From: Rhodobacter viridis
GTDB taxonomy: Bacteria > Pseudomonadota > Alphaproteobacteria > Rhodobacterales > Rhodobacteraceae
Direction: 5' to 3'
Assembly (NCBI RefSeq): GCF_003217355.1
Contig: NZ_QJTK01000001.1
Span: 434,001-498,000 of the forward strand
Length of the DNA: 64,000 bases
In this document: piece by piece, positions 24,292-32,465 of the stretch
Position numbering within the stretch: position 1 is the first letter of the stretch
How the letters are laid out: the number at the start of each line of letters is the position of its first letter
Made by a program: the position numbers and the translations under genes
Notes under the pieces: generated by a model
The model's database searches: none
What the model was told of the DNA's origin: nothing
Seen by the model: only the letters and a program-made list of their open reading frames with translations

Positions 24292-24965
24292 AAGCGCTGA
24301 TTTTCGACGTCGACGGCACTTTGGCGGAAACCGAGGAAGTGCATCGTCAGGCGTTCAACGAAACCTTCGCCGCGCGCGGGATCGATTGGTGCTGGTCGAA
24401 AGACGATTATCGGACGCTTCTGCGCACCACTGGCGGCAAGGAACGGATGGCGAAACACCGGGAAAATGTGGGCTACGGCCCCACCGATTCCGAGATCGCC
24501 GAACTGCACAAGGCAAAGACAAAACGCTATGTCGAAATCATTGCCTCGGGTCAGGTCGATCTTCTGCCCGGTGTCGCGGATCTGATCGACCGGGCGCAGG
24601 CTGTGGGGCTTCGCATCGCGATTGCGACCACCACGACCCGCGCCAATGTCGATGCGCTGATTGCCGCCACCTTCCGTCGCCCCCCCGAAGCCATCTTCGA
24701 GGTGATCGCCGCCGGGGATGAGGTCGCAAGGAAGAAACCCGCGCCGGATGTCTATCTGCTCGCCCTGAAGAGCCTTGATCTGCCGCCCGAAGCCTGCATC
24801 GCCTTCGAAGACAGCCGCGCCGGTCTTGCGTCGGCCAAGGCCGCCGGACTTCGGGTCGTTCTGACGCCGTCGGAATATACCCGAGGCGATGATTTCTCCG
24901 CTGCGGATTGGCTGATCCCCGATCTGAGCGCCGCCGCCACCAAAGAGATTCCAGAATTGCCCTGA
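24282..24965 (+). CDS. cbbY: CbbY, HAD-family sugar bisphosphate phosphatase
   Basis: CbbY proteins dephosphorylate xylulose-1,5-bisphosphate, a misfire product that inhibits RubisCO. 227 residues: motif I FDVDGTLAETEEVHRQAFN, WSKDDYRTLLRTTGGKERM typical of CbbY, motif II TTTTR, lysine in RKKPAPDVY and motif IV AFEDSRAGL. GAGGG is 6 bases before ATG 24282; the ATG at 24276 is too close to it. Overlaps the end of cbbZ by 10 bases. Confidence 0.94.
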   Translation: MELKALIFDVDGTLAETEEVHRQAFNETFAARGIDWCWSKDDYRTLLRTTGGKERMAKHRENVGYGPTDSEIAELHKAKTKRYVEIIASGQVDLLPGVADLIDRAQAVGLRIAIATTTTRANVDALIAATFRRPPEAIFEVIAAGDEVARKKPAPDVYLLALKSLDLPPEACIAFEDSRAGLASAKAAGLRVVLTPSEYTRGDDFSAADWLIPDLSAAATKEIPELP

Positions 24966-25025
24966 GGCCCTTGCACCCATCGGCCCCGCAGTCCAGAGTG
25001 AGCGCGGAACTTGCCGGAGGAAGAC

Positions 25026-25466
25026 ATGGACCTGCGCTACCTGACGCCCGATTTCGCCGTGGCACCGCAGATCGCTCTTGAGGAGATCGCCGAGGCCGCC
25101 AAGCGCGGCTTTCGCACCCTGATCAACAATCGCCCTGACGAGGAGGTCGATGCCTCCCTTTCGCATGAGGTGCTGCAGGCCGCGGCCGCGGCTGCCGGTC
25201 TTGCCTATGTGCATCTGCCCTATTATCCGGGCGAACTGACCGCAGATCTGATCGAGGGGTTCGAGACCGCTCTCGCCTCGGCACAAAAGCCGGTTCTTGC
25301 CTGGTGCCGCTCGGGCACGCGGTCGTCGCACCTCTGGGCAATGAGCCAGGCCGGCGTTCTGCCACTGGATGAGATCGTGCAAAATGCCAAAAATGCGGGC
25401 TATGATCTTGGTGCGCTGGTGCCAATGATGCGTGCCAAGGCCGCCAGCAAGACCGCCGAGACTTGA
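25026..25466 (+). CDS. DUF442/TIGR01244-family phosphatase-like or sulfurtransferase-like protein
   Basis: 146 residues with a protein-tyrosine-phosphatase-like fold and an active-site loop AWCRSGTRSSHLW. Here the arginine is four residues after the cysteine gap (C-X4-R), closer to rhodanese loops than to the C-X5-R of true phosphatases, so a persulfide role is at least as likely. GGAGGAAG lies immediately upstream of ATG 25026. Sixty bases after cbbY on the same strand, so possibly the last cotranscribed gene; its link to carbon fixation is unproven. Confidence 0.8.
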   Translation: MDLRYLTPDFAVAPQIALEEIAEAAKRGFRTLINNRPDEEVDASLSHEVLQAAAAAAGLAYVHLPYYPGELTADLIEGFETALASAQKPVLAWCRSGTRSSHLWAMSQAGVLPLDEIVQNAKNAGYDLGALVPMMRAKAASKTAET

Positions 25467-25613
25467 AGACCGAAACCCAATCTCTTGGTAAAAAAGCATA
25501 ATTGCACAGAAGCCTGAGGGATGGTGCAGTCTGCGACCATGTGACTTCAGCGAAACCAAGCTGGTCAATGGGCTTGCGTCGATAGGGTTCCACATGGCAA
25601 AAGTGTGATCTGT

Positions 25614-25623
25614 GCAAGCTTGC
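25614..25623. promoter_or_regulatory. palindrome before the orphan luxR gene
   Basis: Perfect 10-base palindrome GCAAGCTTGC, 19 bases before the start codon. It is lux-box-like in position but lacks the standard outer CT...AG bases. Possible autoregulatory site. Confidence 0.35.
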
Positions 25624-25642
25624 GAGGTGTGAGACGCGCGCA

Positions 25643-26395
25643 ATGCTGGATCATCTTGAACAACTTCTGGTCGCCGAGGATATCGGCACCATTTGGAACA
25701 TGCATTGTGTCCAGATGGAGAAATTCGGGTTCGATCGCCTGATCTACGGGTTCACCCGGTTCCGCGCCACGCAGAACTTCGGTTCTCTCGACGACACCCT
25801 GATCCTGTCGAACCATGATCCCGCCTATCTGAATTCCTTCCTGGGGGCTGGCCTGTTCTCGGAAGCGCCGATGGTGAAATGGGCGCTGGATTCGGTTGGC
25901 TCGTGCTCCTGGCGCATCGTCGCCGAGCGCGCGGCAGCCGGAGAGCTGAGCGACGGCGAAAAGCGGGTCCTCGAGCTCAATCGTCGCTTTCAGGTTCTGG
26001 CGGGCTATTCGATCGGGTTCCCCGATACGTCCGCGCGCGCCAAGGGGGCAATCGGGCTCTGCGCGAAGCCCGGCCTGACGCAAGCCGATGTCGATGCGAT
26101 CTGGGAAGAGCATGGCCGCGACCTGAGGGTGCTGAACTCGATCATGCACCTGAAGATCAGTGCCCTGCCCTTCTCGACCACGCGGCGCCCGCTGACGGCG
26201 CGGCAGCGCGAAGTTCTGGAATGGGTCGGTGACGGCAAGACCTCTGCCGATATCGCGCAGATTCTCGGCCTGACCATCGCGACGGTTGAAAAGCATCTGC
26301 GTCTGGCGCGCGAGGCGCTCGAGGTCGAAACGACGGCCCAAGCCCTGCTTAAAGCCTCGATGCAAAAACAACTTTTCATCACGTCGGCGTCGTAG
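25643..26395 (+). CDS. LuxR-type regulator with autoinducer-binding domain (orphan)
   Basis: 250 residues: an N-terminal autoinducer-binding domain (about 1-165) with HDPAYLNSF and CSWRIV carrying the Asp, Pro and Trp usual in the ligand pocket, and a C-terminal LuxR helix-turn-helix (about 188-235) reading LTARQREVLEWVGDGKTSADIAQILGL. No luxI-like synthase lies in the window, so this is a solo LuxR that may sense acyl-homoserine lactone made elsewhere or another ligand. It is not next to gtaI, so it should not be called gtaR on position. A weak GAGG precedes the ATG. Confidence 0.85.
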   Translation: MLDHLEQLLVAEDIGTIWNMHCVQMEKFGFDRLIYGFTRFRATQNFGSLDDTLILSNHDPAYLNSFLGAGLFSEAPMVKWALDSVGSCSWRIVAERAAAGELSDGEKRVLELNRRFQVLAGYSIGFPDTSARAKGAIGLCAKPGLTQADVDAIWEEHGRDLRVLNSIMHLKISALPFSTTRRPLTARQREVLEWVGDGKTSADIAQILGLTIATVEKHLRLAREALEVETTAQALLKASMQKQLFITSAS

Positions 26396-26569
26396 GCCAA
26401 GGTCAACCTATCCAAAAGGCCTGCGACATTCGTGCACGGTAAGGAAAACCTGACTACTCCGAATCTTCGAAATTGGGCTAACTACAGATGTTCCGTGAGT
26501 GGTGGCTTCGGCCAGGAACGGGGAAGCAGTCGAAGATTGATCCGACGAGATCCCACCCGGTTTTCCGGT

Positions 26570-26615
26570 ACGGCCCAGCGGGTTTATAGTCACCCGTCTG
26601 GGCCGTTTCAATTTG
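26570..26615 (+). terminator. terminator of luxR gene or of an unannotated transcript
   Basis: Stem ACGGCCCAG + CGGGT (26570-26583) pairs with ACCCG + CTGGGCCGT (26592-26606) with one bulged T, followed by TTCAATTTG. It is 175 bases after the luxR stop. Confidence 0.6.
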
Positions 26616-26670
26616 CGCATATAAAACTTGGATTTACACCCATGCCGTCGCGTCAACCGGCATTCAAAGA

Positions 26671-26698
26671 AAAACGCCGCCCCGAAGGGCGGCGTTTT
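26671..26698 (-). terminator. rpsB-tsf terminator
   Basis: Perfect 12-bp stem AAAACGCCGCCC / GGGCGGCGTTTT with a 4-base loop, giving TTTTTCTTTG on the minus strand. A strong intrinsic terminator 20 bases after the tsf stop. Confidence 0.88.
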
Positions 26699-26718
26699 CA
26701 TTTGCTGAAGGGCAGCGC

Positions 26719-27627
26719 TTACGCGCCGACCATCTTCGCCACTTCCGCAGCGAAATCTTCTTCTTTCTTCTCGACGCCTTCGCCGACAACCAGACGCGCG
26801 AAGCCGGTGATCTCGACGCCCGCTTCGGTCGCGGCTTGCGCCACGGTGATATCGGGGTTCATCACGAACTTCTGGTTCACGAGGGTCGATTCCTCGAGGA
26901 ACTTCTTCATCCGGCCCGGGATGATGTTGTTGTGGATCACTTGCTCGGGCTTCGGTTTGGCCGAGGTGGCGTTCTCTTCCAGCGCCTTGGCGGTTTGCAC
27001 CTGCAGCTCGCGCTCCAGAACGGCCGGATCAAGGCTCGACTCGTTGAGGGCCATCGGAGCGGTCGCGGCGATGTGCATCGCGAACTGCTTGCCGATTTCT
27101 TGCGCCTTGGCGGCATCGCCCTTGAGCGCCACGAGCACGCCGATCTTGCCCATTTCCGGGGCGGCGGCGTTGTGGACATACGACACGATGGTGTCGCCTT
27201 CCAGAACGTGCAGACGACGGAAGGTCATGTTCTCGCCGATGCGGGCGATGGCTTCGCCGATCACCTCGTCCACGGTCTTGCCGTTGAGGGCAGCGGCCTT
27301 CACCACCTCGACCGATTCACCGATTTCGAGCGCGGTCTTGGCAACGTCACGCACCAGAGCCTGGAAATCGGTGTTCTTGGCAACGAAGTCGGTTTCCGAG
27401 TTGATCTCGACCGCAACGCCACGGCCGGTGGTCACGGCGACGCCGATCAGGCCTTCGGCGGCAACGCGATCGGCCTTCTTGGCGGCTTTCGCCAGGCCCT
27501 TCGTGCGCAGCCAGTCGATGGCGGCATCCATGTTGCCGTCGCATTCGGTCAGCGCTTTTTTCGCGTCCATCATGCCTGCGCCGGTGGTTTCGCGCAGTTC
27601 TTTCACCATCTGAGCGGTGATCGCCAT
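26719..27627 (-). CDS. tsf: translation elongation factor Ts
   Basis: Guanine nucleotide exchange factor for EF-Tu. 302 residues: UBA-like N-terminus with [21 protein letters not shown], then the core with the [11 protein letters not shown] exchange motif (Asp-Phe contacting EF-Tu). AAGGAG precedes the ATG. Transcribed behind rpsB with a 72-base gap, the near-universal rpsB-tsf arrangement, and followed by a strong terminator. Confidence 0.98.
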   Translation of the reverse strand: MAITAQMVKELRETTGAGMMDAKKALTECDGNMDAAIDWLRTKGLAKAAKKADRVAAEGLIGVAVTTGRGVAVEINSETDFVAKNTDFQALVRDVAKTALEIGESVEVVKAAALNGKTVDEVIGEAIARIGENMTFRRLHVLEGDTIVSYVHNAAAPEMGKIGVLVALKGDAAKAQEIGKQFAMHIAATAPMALNESSLDPAVLERELQVQTAKALEENATSAKPKPEQVIHNNIIPGRMKKFLEESTLVNQKFVMNPDITVAQAATEAGVEITGFARLVVGEGVEKKEEDFAAEVAKMVGA

Positions 27628-27699
27628 GGGAACTCTCCTTGGAATGAGGTGAGGGCGGGGTTACCCCCGCCCGATGAAGCTTGTGTGACGGCCGGGGCG

Positions 27700-28455
27700 T
27701 CAGGCCTCGGCGGCGTGCTCGACCGGGGCTTCTTCGAGAGCCCCCAGATCCACACCGGCGGCGCCCATCTGGGCGCTCATGCCGTCGAGGGCTGCGCGCG
27801 AGACGAGGTCGCAGTAGAGCGCGATGGCGCGGGCGGCGTCATCGTTGCCCGGGATCACGTAATCCACGCCTTTCGGCGAGCAGTTGGTGTCGACCACGGC
27901 CACGACCGGGATACCCAGCTTCTGCGCTTCGAGGATGGCGAGGTCTTCTTTCGACACGTCGATCACGAAGAGCAGGTCCGGCAGACCGCCCATTTCGCGG
28001 ATCCCGCCGAGCGACGCCTGCAGTTTGGCCTGCTCGCGTTCCATGCCCAGACGCTCTTTCTTGGTCAGGCCTTCAGCGCCCGCCCCCATGACTTCGTCGA
28101 TGTGCTTCAGACGCGCGATCGACTGCGACACGGTTTTCCAGTTCGTCAGCGTGCCGCCGAGCCAGCGGTGGTTCATGTAGAACTGCGCGCAGCGTTCCGC
28201 GGCATCGGCGACGGCTTTCGACGCTTGACGCTTGGTGCCGACGAACAGCACCCGGCCGCCCTTGGCGACGGTCTCACGGACCACGTTCAGAGCCGCGTCC
28301 AGCATCGGGACGGTCTGGGTCAGGTCGATGATGTGGATGCCGTTGCGCTCGCCATAGATGAACTCCGCCATGCGGGGGTTCCAGCGTTGCGTCTGGTGGC
28401 CGTAGTGAACGCCAGCTTCAAGAAGCTGACGCAGCGAGAAATCGGGAAGCGCCAT
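27700..28455 (-). CDS. rpsB: 30S ribosomal protein S2
   Basis: Small-subunit protein bridging head and body and needed for S1 binding. 251 residues; [46 protein letters not shown] and [21 protein letters not shown] are all family signatures. GGAAAGGA lies before the ATG. First gene of the rpsB-tsf unit with a leader of over 100 bases. Confidence 0.98.
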   Translation of the reverse strand: MALPDFSLRQLLEAGVHYGHQTQRWNPRMAEFIYGERNGIHIIDLTQTVPMLDAALNVVRETVAKGGRVLFVGTKRQASKAVADAAERCAQFYMNHRWLGGTLTNWKTVSQSIARLKHIDEVMGAGAEGLTKKERLGMEREQAKLQASLGGIREMGGLPDLLFVIDVSKEDLAILEAQKLGIPVVAVVDTNCSPKGVDYVIPGNDDAARAIALYCDLVSRAALDGMSAQMGAAGVDLGALEEAPVEHAAEA

Positions 28456-28571
28456 GTTCCATTTCCTTTCCGGTTTGCGCCTGAGCGGAGGATTTCAGGG
28501 TTGCCCCCAACCGGTGGACCGAACGAGGATGTCTCCCGTCGTTGGCCCGCCTCCGCCTGTGAAGTGCGCGC

Positions 28572-28600
28572 CTCTTAGACCAGCCCGGACCATCTGGCAA
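28572..28600 (-). promoter_or_regulatory. possible rpsB promoter
   Basis: TTGCCA (28600-28595) and TAAGAG (28577-28572) separated by 17 bases on the minus strand, about 115 bases upstream of the rpsB ATG. Confidence 0.4.
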
Positions 28601-28671
28601 GCCCCCGGCGCCTGTCTTCGGTCCGGCGCGGATGTTTTGGGCCTGATCATCGGGCTTCCTTCACAATTCCC

Positions 28672-28699
28672 CCTTATCTTGCCCAAAATATCCCGGGGG
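28672..28699 (-). repeat. dispersed intergenic repeat, copy C (core only)
   Basis: On the minus strand it reads CCCCCGGGATATTTTGGGCA followed by AGATAAGG, nearly the same as the core of copy B at 31347-31395 and in the same orientation; the GC hairpin arm is degenerate here. Confidence 0.7.
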
Positions 28700-28769
28700 A
28701 AGGCGCGAAAGCGCCGACGGGGCAGCGCCCCCCTTGCCTCCCCGGTCAAGCCGTAGCACCTAAGGAACC

Positions 28770-29666
28770 ATGAACGACACTCCCGACATTCTCTGTATCG
28801 GTTCCGTGCTCTGGGACATCATCGGCCGGGCGCCAGTGCACATGCGGGCGGGCTCCGATGTGCCCGGTCGGATCACCCGCCTGCCCGGTGGCGTCGCGAT
28901 GAACATCGCGATGACCCTGACCCGCTTCGGCCTGCGCCCCGCCATCCTCACGGCGATCGGCCGCGACACGCAGGGCGCCGAACTGATCCAGTCGGCCGAA
29001 CTGATGGGGATCGATTGCCGTTTCCTCTATCGCTCGGACGACCTGCCCACCGACCGCTACATGGCGATCGAGGGGGCGAACGGCCTTGTTGCCGCGATTG
29101 CCGACGCGCACAGCCTCGAGGCGGCGGGCGACAAGATCTTGCGGCCGCTCGCCGACGGGCGGTTGGGGAGTGCCGAGGCACCCTGGACCAGACCGGTCGC
29201 GCTGGATGGCAACCTGACCCAGACGCTGCTCGCGGAAATCGCCCGTTCGCCCCTCTTTGTCGCGGCTGATTTGCGCGTGGCGCCCGCAAGCCCCGGCAAG
29301 GCCGAGCGGCTGGCGCCCCTCCTCACCCATCCCAACGCGACGATCTATGTGAACCTCGAAGAGGCCGGGATCCTGTGTCAGCGTGACTTTTCCGGCTCCG
29401 AGGCCGCCGCCGAGGGGCTTCTGGACCGCGGCGCCGCGCATGTGCTCGTCACCGATGGCGGCAGCGCCGCCGCTGATGGTCGGCTTGGTCAGGGCGTCAT
29501 CATCGCCGCCCCGCCCCCTGTCCTCGTCACCCGCGTCACCGGCGCGGGCGATACCTTCATGGCCGCCCATCTGGTGGCCGAATGCGACGGCGCGGATCGC
29601 GAAACCGCCCTTGCCCGCGCCCTGGCCGCCGCCGCCCGCTACGTCTCCGGAGACAAACCCATATGA
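28770..29666 (+). CDS. psuK: pseudouridine kinase, PfkB family
   Basis: Phosphorylates pseudouridine to its 5'-phosphate during RNA-nucleoside salvage. 298 residues: N-terminal PfkB region (DILCIGSVLWDIIGRA, PGGVAMNIAMTLTRFG) and the C-terminal anion-hole motif TGAGDTFMAAHL with the catalytic Asp. The PfkB fold alone would not fix the substrate; the overlap (ATGA) with psuG does. AAGGA upstream of the ATG. Confidence 0.88.
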   Translation: MNDTPDILCIGSVLWDIIGRAPVHMRAGSDVPGRITRLPGGVAMNIAMTLTRFGLRPAILTAIGRDTQGAELIQSAELMGIDCRFLYRSDDLPTDRYMAIEGANGLVAAIADAHSLEAAGDKILRPLADGRLGSAEAPWTRPVALDGNLTQTLLAEIARSPLFVAADLRVAPASPGKAERLAPLLTHPNATIYVNLEEAGILCQRDFSGSEAAAEGLLDRGAAHVLVTDGGSAAADGRLGQGVIIAAPPPVLVTRVTGAGDTFMAAHLVAECDGADRETALARALAAAARYVSGDKPI

Positions 29667-30580
29667 CGACCCTGCCCCTTGCCTTTTCCCCCGATGTCCG
29701 CGCCGCGCTTGACGCGGGTCAGCCCGTCGTCGCGCTCGAAAGCACGATCATCACCCATGGCATGCCCTATCCGCAAAACCTCGAAACCGCGCGCCGGGTC
29801 GAGGCAGAGGTCCGCACCGCCGGGGCAACGCCCGCCACCATCGCGGTGATGGGCGGGCGCATCCATATCGGCCTGACCGCCGCGGAACTGGAAACGCTGG
29901 CCCAGGCGCAGGGGGTGATGAAGCTCTCGCGCGCCGATCTGGCCGTCTGTCTGGCGCAGGGCCGCACCGGGGCCACCACCGTTGCCGCGACGATGATCTG
30001 CGCGCATCTGGCGGGGATCTCGGTCTTTGCCACCGGCGGGATCGGTGGCGTGCATCGCGGCGCCGAGGACAGCTTCGACATTTCCGCCGACCTGACCGAA
30101 CTGGGCCTGACGCCGGTCACCGTGGTCGCTGCGGGCGCCAAGGCCATCCTTGATCTGAACAAGACGCTTGAAGTCCTTGAAACGAATGGCGTTCCTGTCA
30201 TCGCCTTCGGTCAGGACGATTTCCCCGCCTTCTGGTCGCGCAGCTCGGGCCTGAAAGCTCCGCTGCGTGCCGACAGCGCCGCCGAGATCGGCCGCGCCCA
30301 TCTGATGCGCGCTCGCCTTGGCCTTTCCGGTGGCCAACTCGTCGCCAATCCGATCCCGGCCGAGGCCGAAATCGCCCGCGAAGACATCATTCCGGCGATT
30401 GAATCCGCGCTCGCCGAGGCCGAGGCGGAGGGGATTGCCGCGAAAGCCGTCACTCCCTTCCTGCTCGCGCGGATTTTTGAGCTGACCGACGGCCGCTCGC
30501 TCGACGCCAATATCGCCCTTGTTTTGAACAATGCCCGACTTGCTGCCGCGATTGCGGCCGAAATCTGCGCACAAAGGTGA
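29663..30580 (+). CDS. psuG: pseudouridine-5'-phosphate glycosidase
   Basis: Cleaves the C-C glycosidic bond of pseudouridine-5'-phosphate to uracil and ribose-5-phosphate. 305 residues with the family signatures VALESTIITHGMPYPQN, GRIHIGL, LSRADLAVCLAQGRTGATTVAATM and FATGGIGGVHRGAEDSFDISADL. Its ATG overlaps the psuK stop, so the two are coupled. The frame is open upstream inside psuK, but the start at 29663 gives the family N-terminus. Confidence 0.95.
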   Translation: MTTLPLAFSPDVRAALDAGQPVVALESTIITHGMPYPQNLETARRVEAEVRTAGATPATIAVMGGRIHIGLTAAELETLAQAQGVMKLSRADLAVCLAQGRTGATTVAATMICAHLAGISVFATGGIGGVHRGAEDSFDISADLTELGLTPVTVVAAGAKAILDLNKTLEVLETNGVPVIAFGQDDFPAFWSRSSGLKAPLRADSAAEIGRAHLMRARLGLSGGQLVANPIPAEAEIAREDIIPAIESALAEAEAEGIAAKAVTPFLLARIFELTDGRSLDANIALVLNNARLAAAIAAEICAQR

Positions 30581-30640
30581 GGGCTGCATTGCAGCCCCCG
30601 CCCGGCATCCCTACCTGAAATGGGCAACGAGAGGCACAAC

Positions 30641-31339
30641 ATGACAGACCCGCATCCCGGCCACGAGCATCCGCACAAGCGCAGCCTGCTTGCCGCGCTT
30701 CGGGCTTCGTTCTTCACCGGACTGATCGTGATCTCACCGATTGCGGCGACGATCTGGCTGATGTGGACGCTGGCGGGGATGGTCGACGGCTGGGTGCTGC
30801 CCTTCATCCCCGCGCATCTGCAGCCCGAGACTTATGTCGGCACCAATCTGCGCGGCGTCGGCGTGGTGATCTTTCTCGTCTTCACCATCACCGTCGGCGC
30901 GCTTGCACGCAACTTCATCGGCCGCGCGGTGCTCCGCTTTGGCGAGGGGCTGGTCGACCGCACCCCGGTCGTGCGCTCTGTCTACAATGGCGTGAAACAG
31001 ATTGCGGAAACCGTGCTCAGTCAGGGCGATGCGAAATTCGACCGCGCCTGTCTGATTGACTATCCACGCCCCGGGCTGAAGGCGATCGCCTTCGTTTCGG
31101 CGCGGGCCAAGGGCGAGATCGCGCTTCAGGGCAGTCCCGCCGATCCGCTCATCTCGGTCTTCCTGCCGACGACGCCGAATCCGACCTCGGGTTTCCTGCT
31201 CTATCTGCCGGAAAGCCAGATCACCTATCTGGACATGTCGGTGGAAGACGCGGCGAAGCTGATCATCTCGGCAGGTCTCGTCTATCCTTCGGAAAAGAAG
31301 CTTGAGCAACAGGGCAAGGCCCCGAAAAAGGCCGCCTGA
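30641..31339 (+). CDS. DUF502 family inner-membrane protein
   Basis: 232 residues. Two transmembrane segments near residues 22-45 (FFTGLIVISPIAATIWLMWTL) and 58-80 (GVGVVIFLVFTITVGALA), then the family signature RTPVVRSVYNGVKQIAETVL and SVFLPTTPNPTSGFLLYLP. A Lys-rich tail ends the protein. Function unknown; plant relatives (COV1) act in membrane trafficking, which is no guide here. GAGAGG lies before ATG 30641; an ATG at 30620 in frame has no site. Confidence 0.85.
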   Translation: MTDPHPGHEHPHKRSLLAALRASFFTGLIVISPIAATIWLMWTLAGMVDGWVLPFIPAHLQPETYVGTNLRGVGVVIFLVFTITVGALARNFIGRAVLRFGEGLVDRTPVVRSVYNGVKQIAETVLSQGDAKFDRACLIDYPRPGLKAIAFVSARAKGEIALQGSPADPLISVFLPTTPNPTSGFLLYLPESQITYLDMSVEDAAKLIISAGLVYPSEKKLEQQGKAPKKAA

Positions 31340-31346
31340 CCGCGCC

Positions 31347-31395
31347 CCTTTATCTTGCCTCAAATATCCCGGGGGTCCGGGGGCAGAGCCCCCGG
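31347..31395 (-). repeat. dispersed intergenic repeat, copy B (full length)
   Basis: Inverted relative to copy A at 19797-19845; 42 of 49 bases agree, and the 8-bp GC hairpin is perfect in both. It lies between convergent genes, 8 bases after the DUF502 stop. Confidence 0.8.
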
Positions 31396-31400
31396 TGGGT

Positions 31401-31422
31401 CGCCTCGGCCAAAGCCGAGGCG
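31401..31422. terminator. hairpin between DUF502 gene and bdhA
   Basis: Perfect 9-bp stem CGCCTCGGC-CAAA-GCCGAGGCG next to repeat copy B, 8 bases beyond the bdhA stop. No U run on either strand; probable 3' end of one or both messages. Confidence 0.55.
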
Positions 31423-31429
31423 AAATAAG

Positions 31430-32203
31430 TCAGAGCGCCGTCCAGCCGCCATCCACCGAAATCGTCGTGCCTGTGATCTGCGCCGCGGCTTCCGAGCACA
31501 GGAAGACCGTCGTCCCGCCCAGTTGCTCGACCGTGGCGAACTGCTTCGACGGCTGGCGCGTCAGCATCACTTCGCGGATCACCGTCTCGCGGTCCATGTT
31601 GTGCACCTTCATCTGATCGGGGATCTGCGCCTCGACCAGCGGCGTCAGCACATAGCCCGGGCAGATCGCATTGCAGGTGATCGGCTCCTCGGCGGTTTCC
31701 AGCGCCACCGTCTTCGTCAGCCCGACGACGCCGTGTTTCGCGGCGATATAGGCGGATTTGAACGGCGAGGCCGTGAGCCCATGCGCCGAGGCGATGTTGA
31801 CGACCCGCCCCCAGCCCACTTTGCGCATCATCGGCAGCGCGGCAGCGGTGGTGTGGAAAGCCGACGACAGGTTGATCGCAATAATCGCATCCCATTTCTC
31901 GACCGGGAACTGATCGACCGGCGCCACATGCTGGATGCCCGCATTGTTCACGAGGATGTCGCAACGCCCGGCCTGGGTCACCAGCGCCCGGCACTCCTCG
32001 CCTTTCGACATGTCCGCCTTGATGTAGCGCGCGTTCACCCCGAATTCGGAGCCCAGTGCCGCGGCCAGCGCATGATCCTCATCGCGATCGGTGAACGAGT
32101 TCAGCACCACATCGGCCCCGGCCCGCGCCAGTTCGCGTGCGACGCCAAGTCCGATTCCCGAGTTCGATCCGGTAATGATCGCCGTCTTGCCCTTCAGGCT
32201 CAT
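31430..32203 (-). CDS. bdhA: 3-hydroxybutyrate dehydrogenase, SDR family
   Basis: NAD-dependent oxidation of (R)-3-hydroxybutyrate to acetoacetate, part of polyhydroxybutyrate turnover. 257 residues: GSNSGIG cofactor motif, NNAGIQHVAPV, catalytic Ser in VNIASAHGL and YIAAK (Tyr-X3-Lys), and the family's C-terminal TTISVDGGWTAL. GGAGGACATC precedes ATG 32203; the open frame extends upstream to 32311 but lacks sites. The upstream region holds a promoter followed by a terminator 78 bases before the ATG, suggesting attenuation or a separate small RNA. Confidence 0.92.
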   Translation of the reverse strand: MSLKGKTAIITGSNSGIGLGVARELARAGADVVLNSFTDRDEDHALAAALGSEFGVNARYIKADMSKGEECRALVTQAGRCDILVNNAGIQHVAPVDQFPVEKWDAIIAINLSSAFHTTAAALPMMRKVGWGRVVNIASAHGLTASPFKSAYIAAKHGVVGLTKTVALETAEEPITCNAICPGYVLTPLVEAQIPDQMKVHNMDRETVIREVMLTRQPSKQFATVEQLGGTTVFLCSEAAAQITGTTISVDGGWTAL

Positions 32204-32277
32204 GATGTCCTCCTGCCAATGTCTTTTCAAACACCACCCCACCGCGAACGGTTCCGCAACTGCGAAAGGAATGCCGG

Positions 32278-32355
32278 AAAGAAAAAGACGCCCGCGCAAG
32301 GCGGGCGTCAAGTCATGAGGCAGGTTTCATACAGGCAAGAAACCTATCGAGCAGT
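32278..32355 (-). ncRNA. predicted small RNA or transcription attenuator upstream of bdhA
   Basis: On the minus strand, a promoter (TTGGAA-17-TATAAA) points to a start near 32355. The roughly 75-base transcript would hold a hairpin GGTTTC (32344-32339) / GAAACC (32328-32323) with a 10-base loop TTGCCTGTAT, a short single-stranded part, and an intrinsic terminator GACGCCCGC / GCGGGCGTC followed by TTTTTCTTTC. No sensible reading frame. It could be a stand-alone sRNA or the bdhA leader with an attenuator. Confidence 0.6.
32281..32309 (-). terminator. intrinsic terminator upstream of bdhA
   Basis: Perfect 9-bp stem 32287-32295 / 32301-32309, loop of 5, followed on the minus strand by TTTTTC. 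No minus-strand protein gene precedes it. Confidence 0.8.
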
Positions 32356-32361
32356 GACTCC

Positions 32362-32390
32362 TTTATAGACCCGCGCGACGTCGCTTCCAA
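32362..32390 (-). promoter_or_regulatory. sigma-70 promoter of the small RNA/bdhA leader
   Basis: TTGGAA (32390-32385), 17-base spacer, TATAAA (32367-32362) on the minus strand. One of the best-matching promoters in the window. Confidence 0.6.
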
Positions 32391-32465
32391 GGGAAAAGTT
32401 TGCTTGCCCGCGCAGCAGGCGCTAGCTTGTCGCCTGAAAATACAGGCAAACGGGAGATTGTTGCG

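Larger units (their letters stand above)
26396..26718. other. 323-base gap between luxR gene and tsf
   Basis: Contains no credible gene. It holds a bulged hairpin with a U-rich tail in the plus direction (26570-26615) and the tsf terminator in the minus direction (26671-26698). The stretch 26400-26560 shows nothing I can assign; a small RNA is possible but no clear promoter is visible. Confidence 0.5.
28456..28769. other. 314-base gap between rpsB and psuK
   Basis: No credible gene. It holds the rpsB leader and a possible promoter (28572-28600, minus), and a partial dispersed repeat (28672-28699) followed by a small hairpin GGCGC-GAAA-GCGCC close to psuK. The AAGGA site for psuK is at 28762-28766. 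Confidence 0.5.

Noticed and set aside
25643-26395. Calling the LuxR protein GtaR
   Set aside because: GtaR is encoded with the synthase gene gtaI; no synthase is here, so only an orphan LuxR can be claimed.
26408-26701. Possible 97-residue minus-strand gene in the luxR-tsf gap
   Set aside because: It begins inside the tsf terminator, runs through the other hairpin and has no ribosome site or family features.
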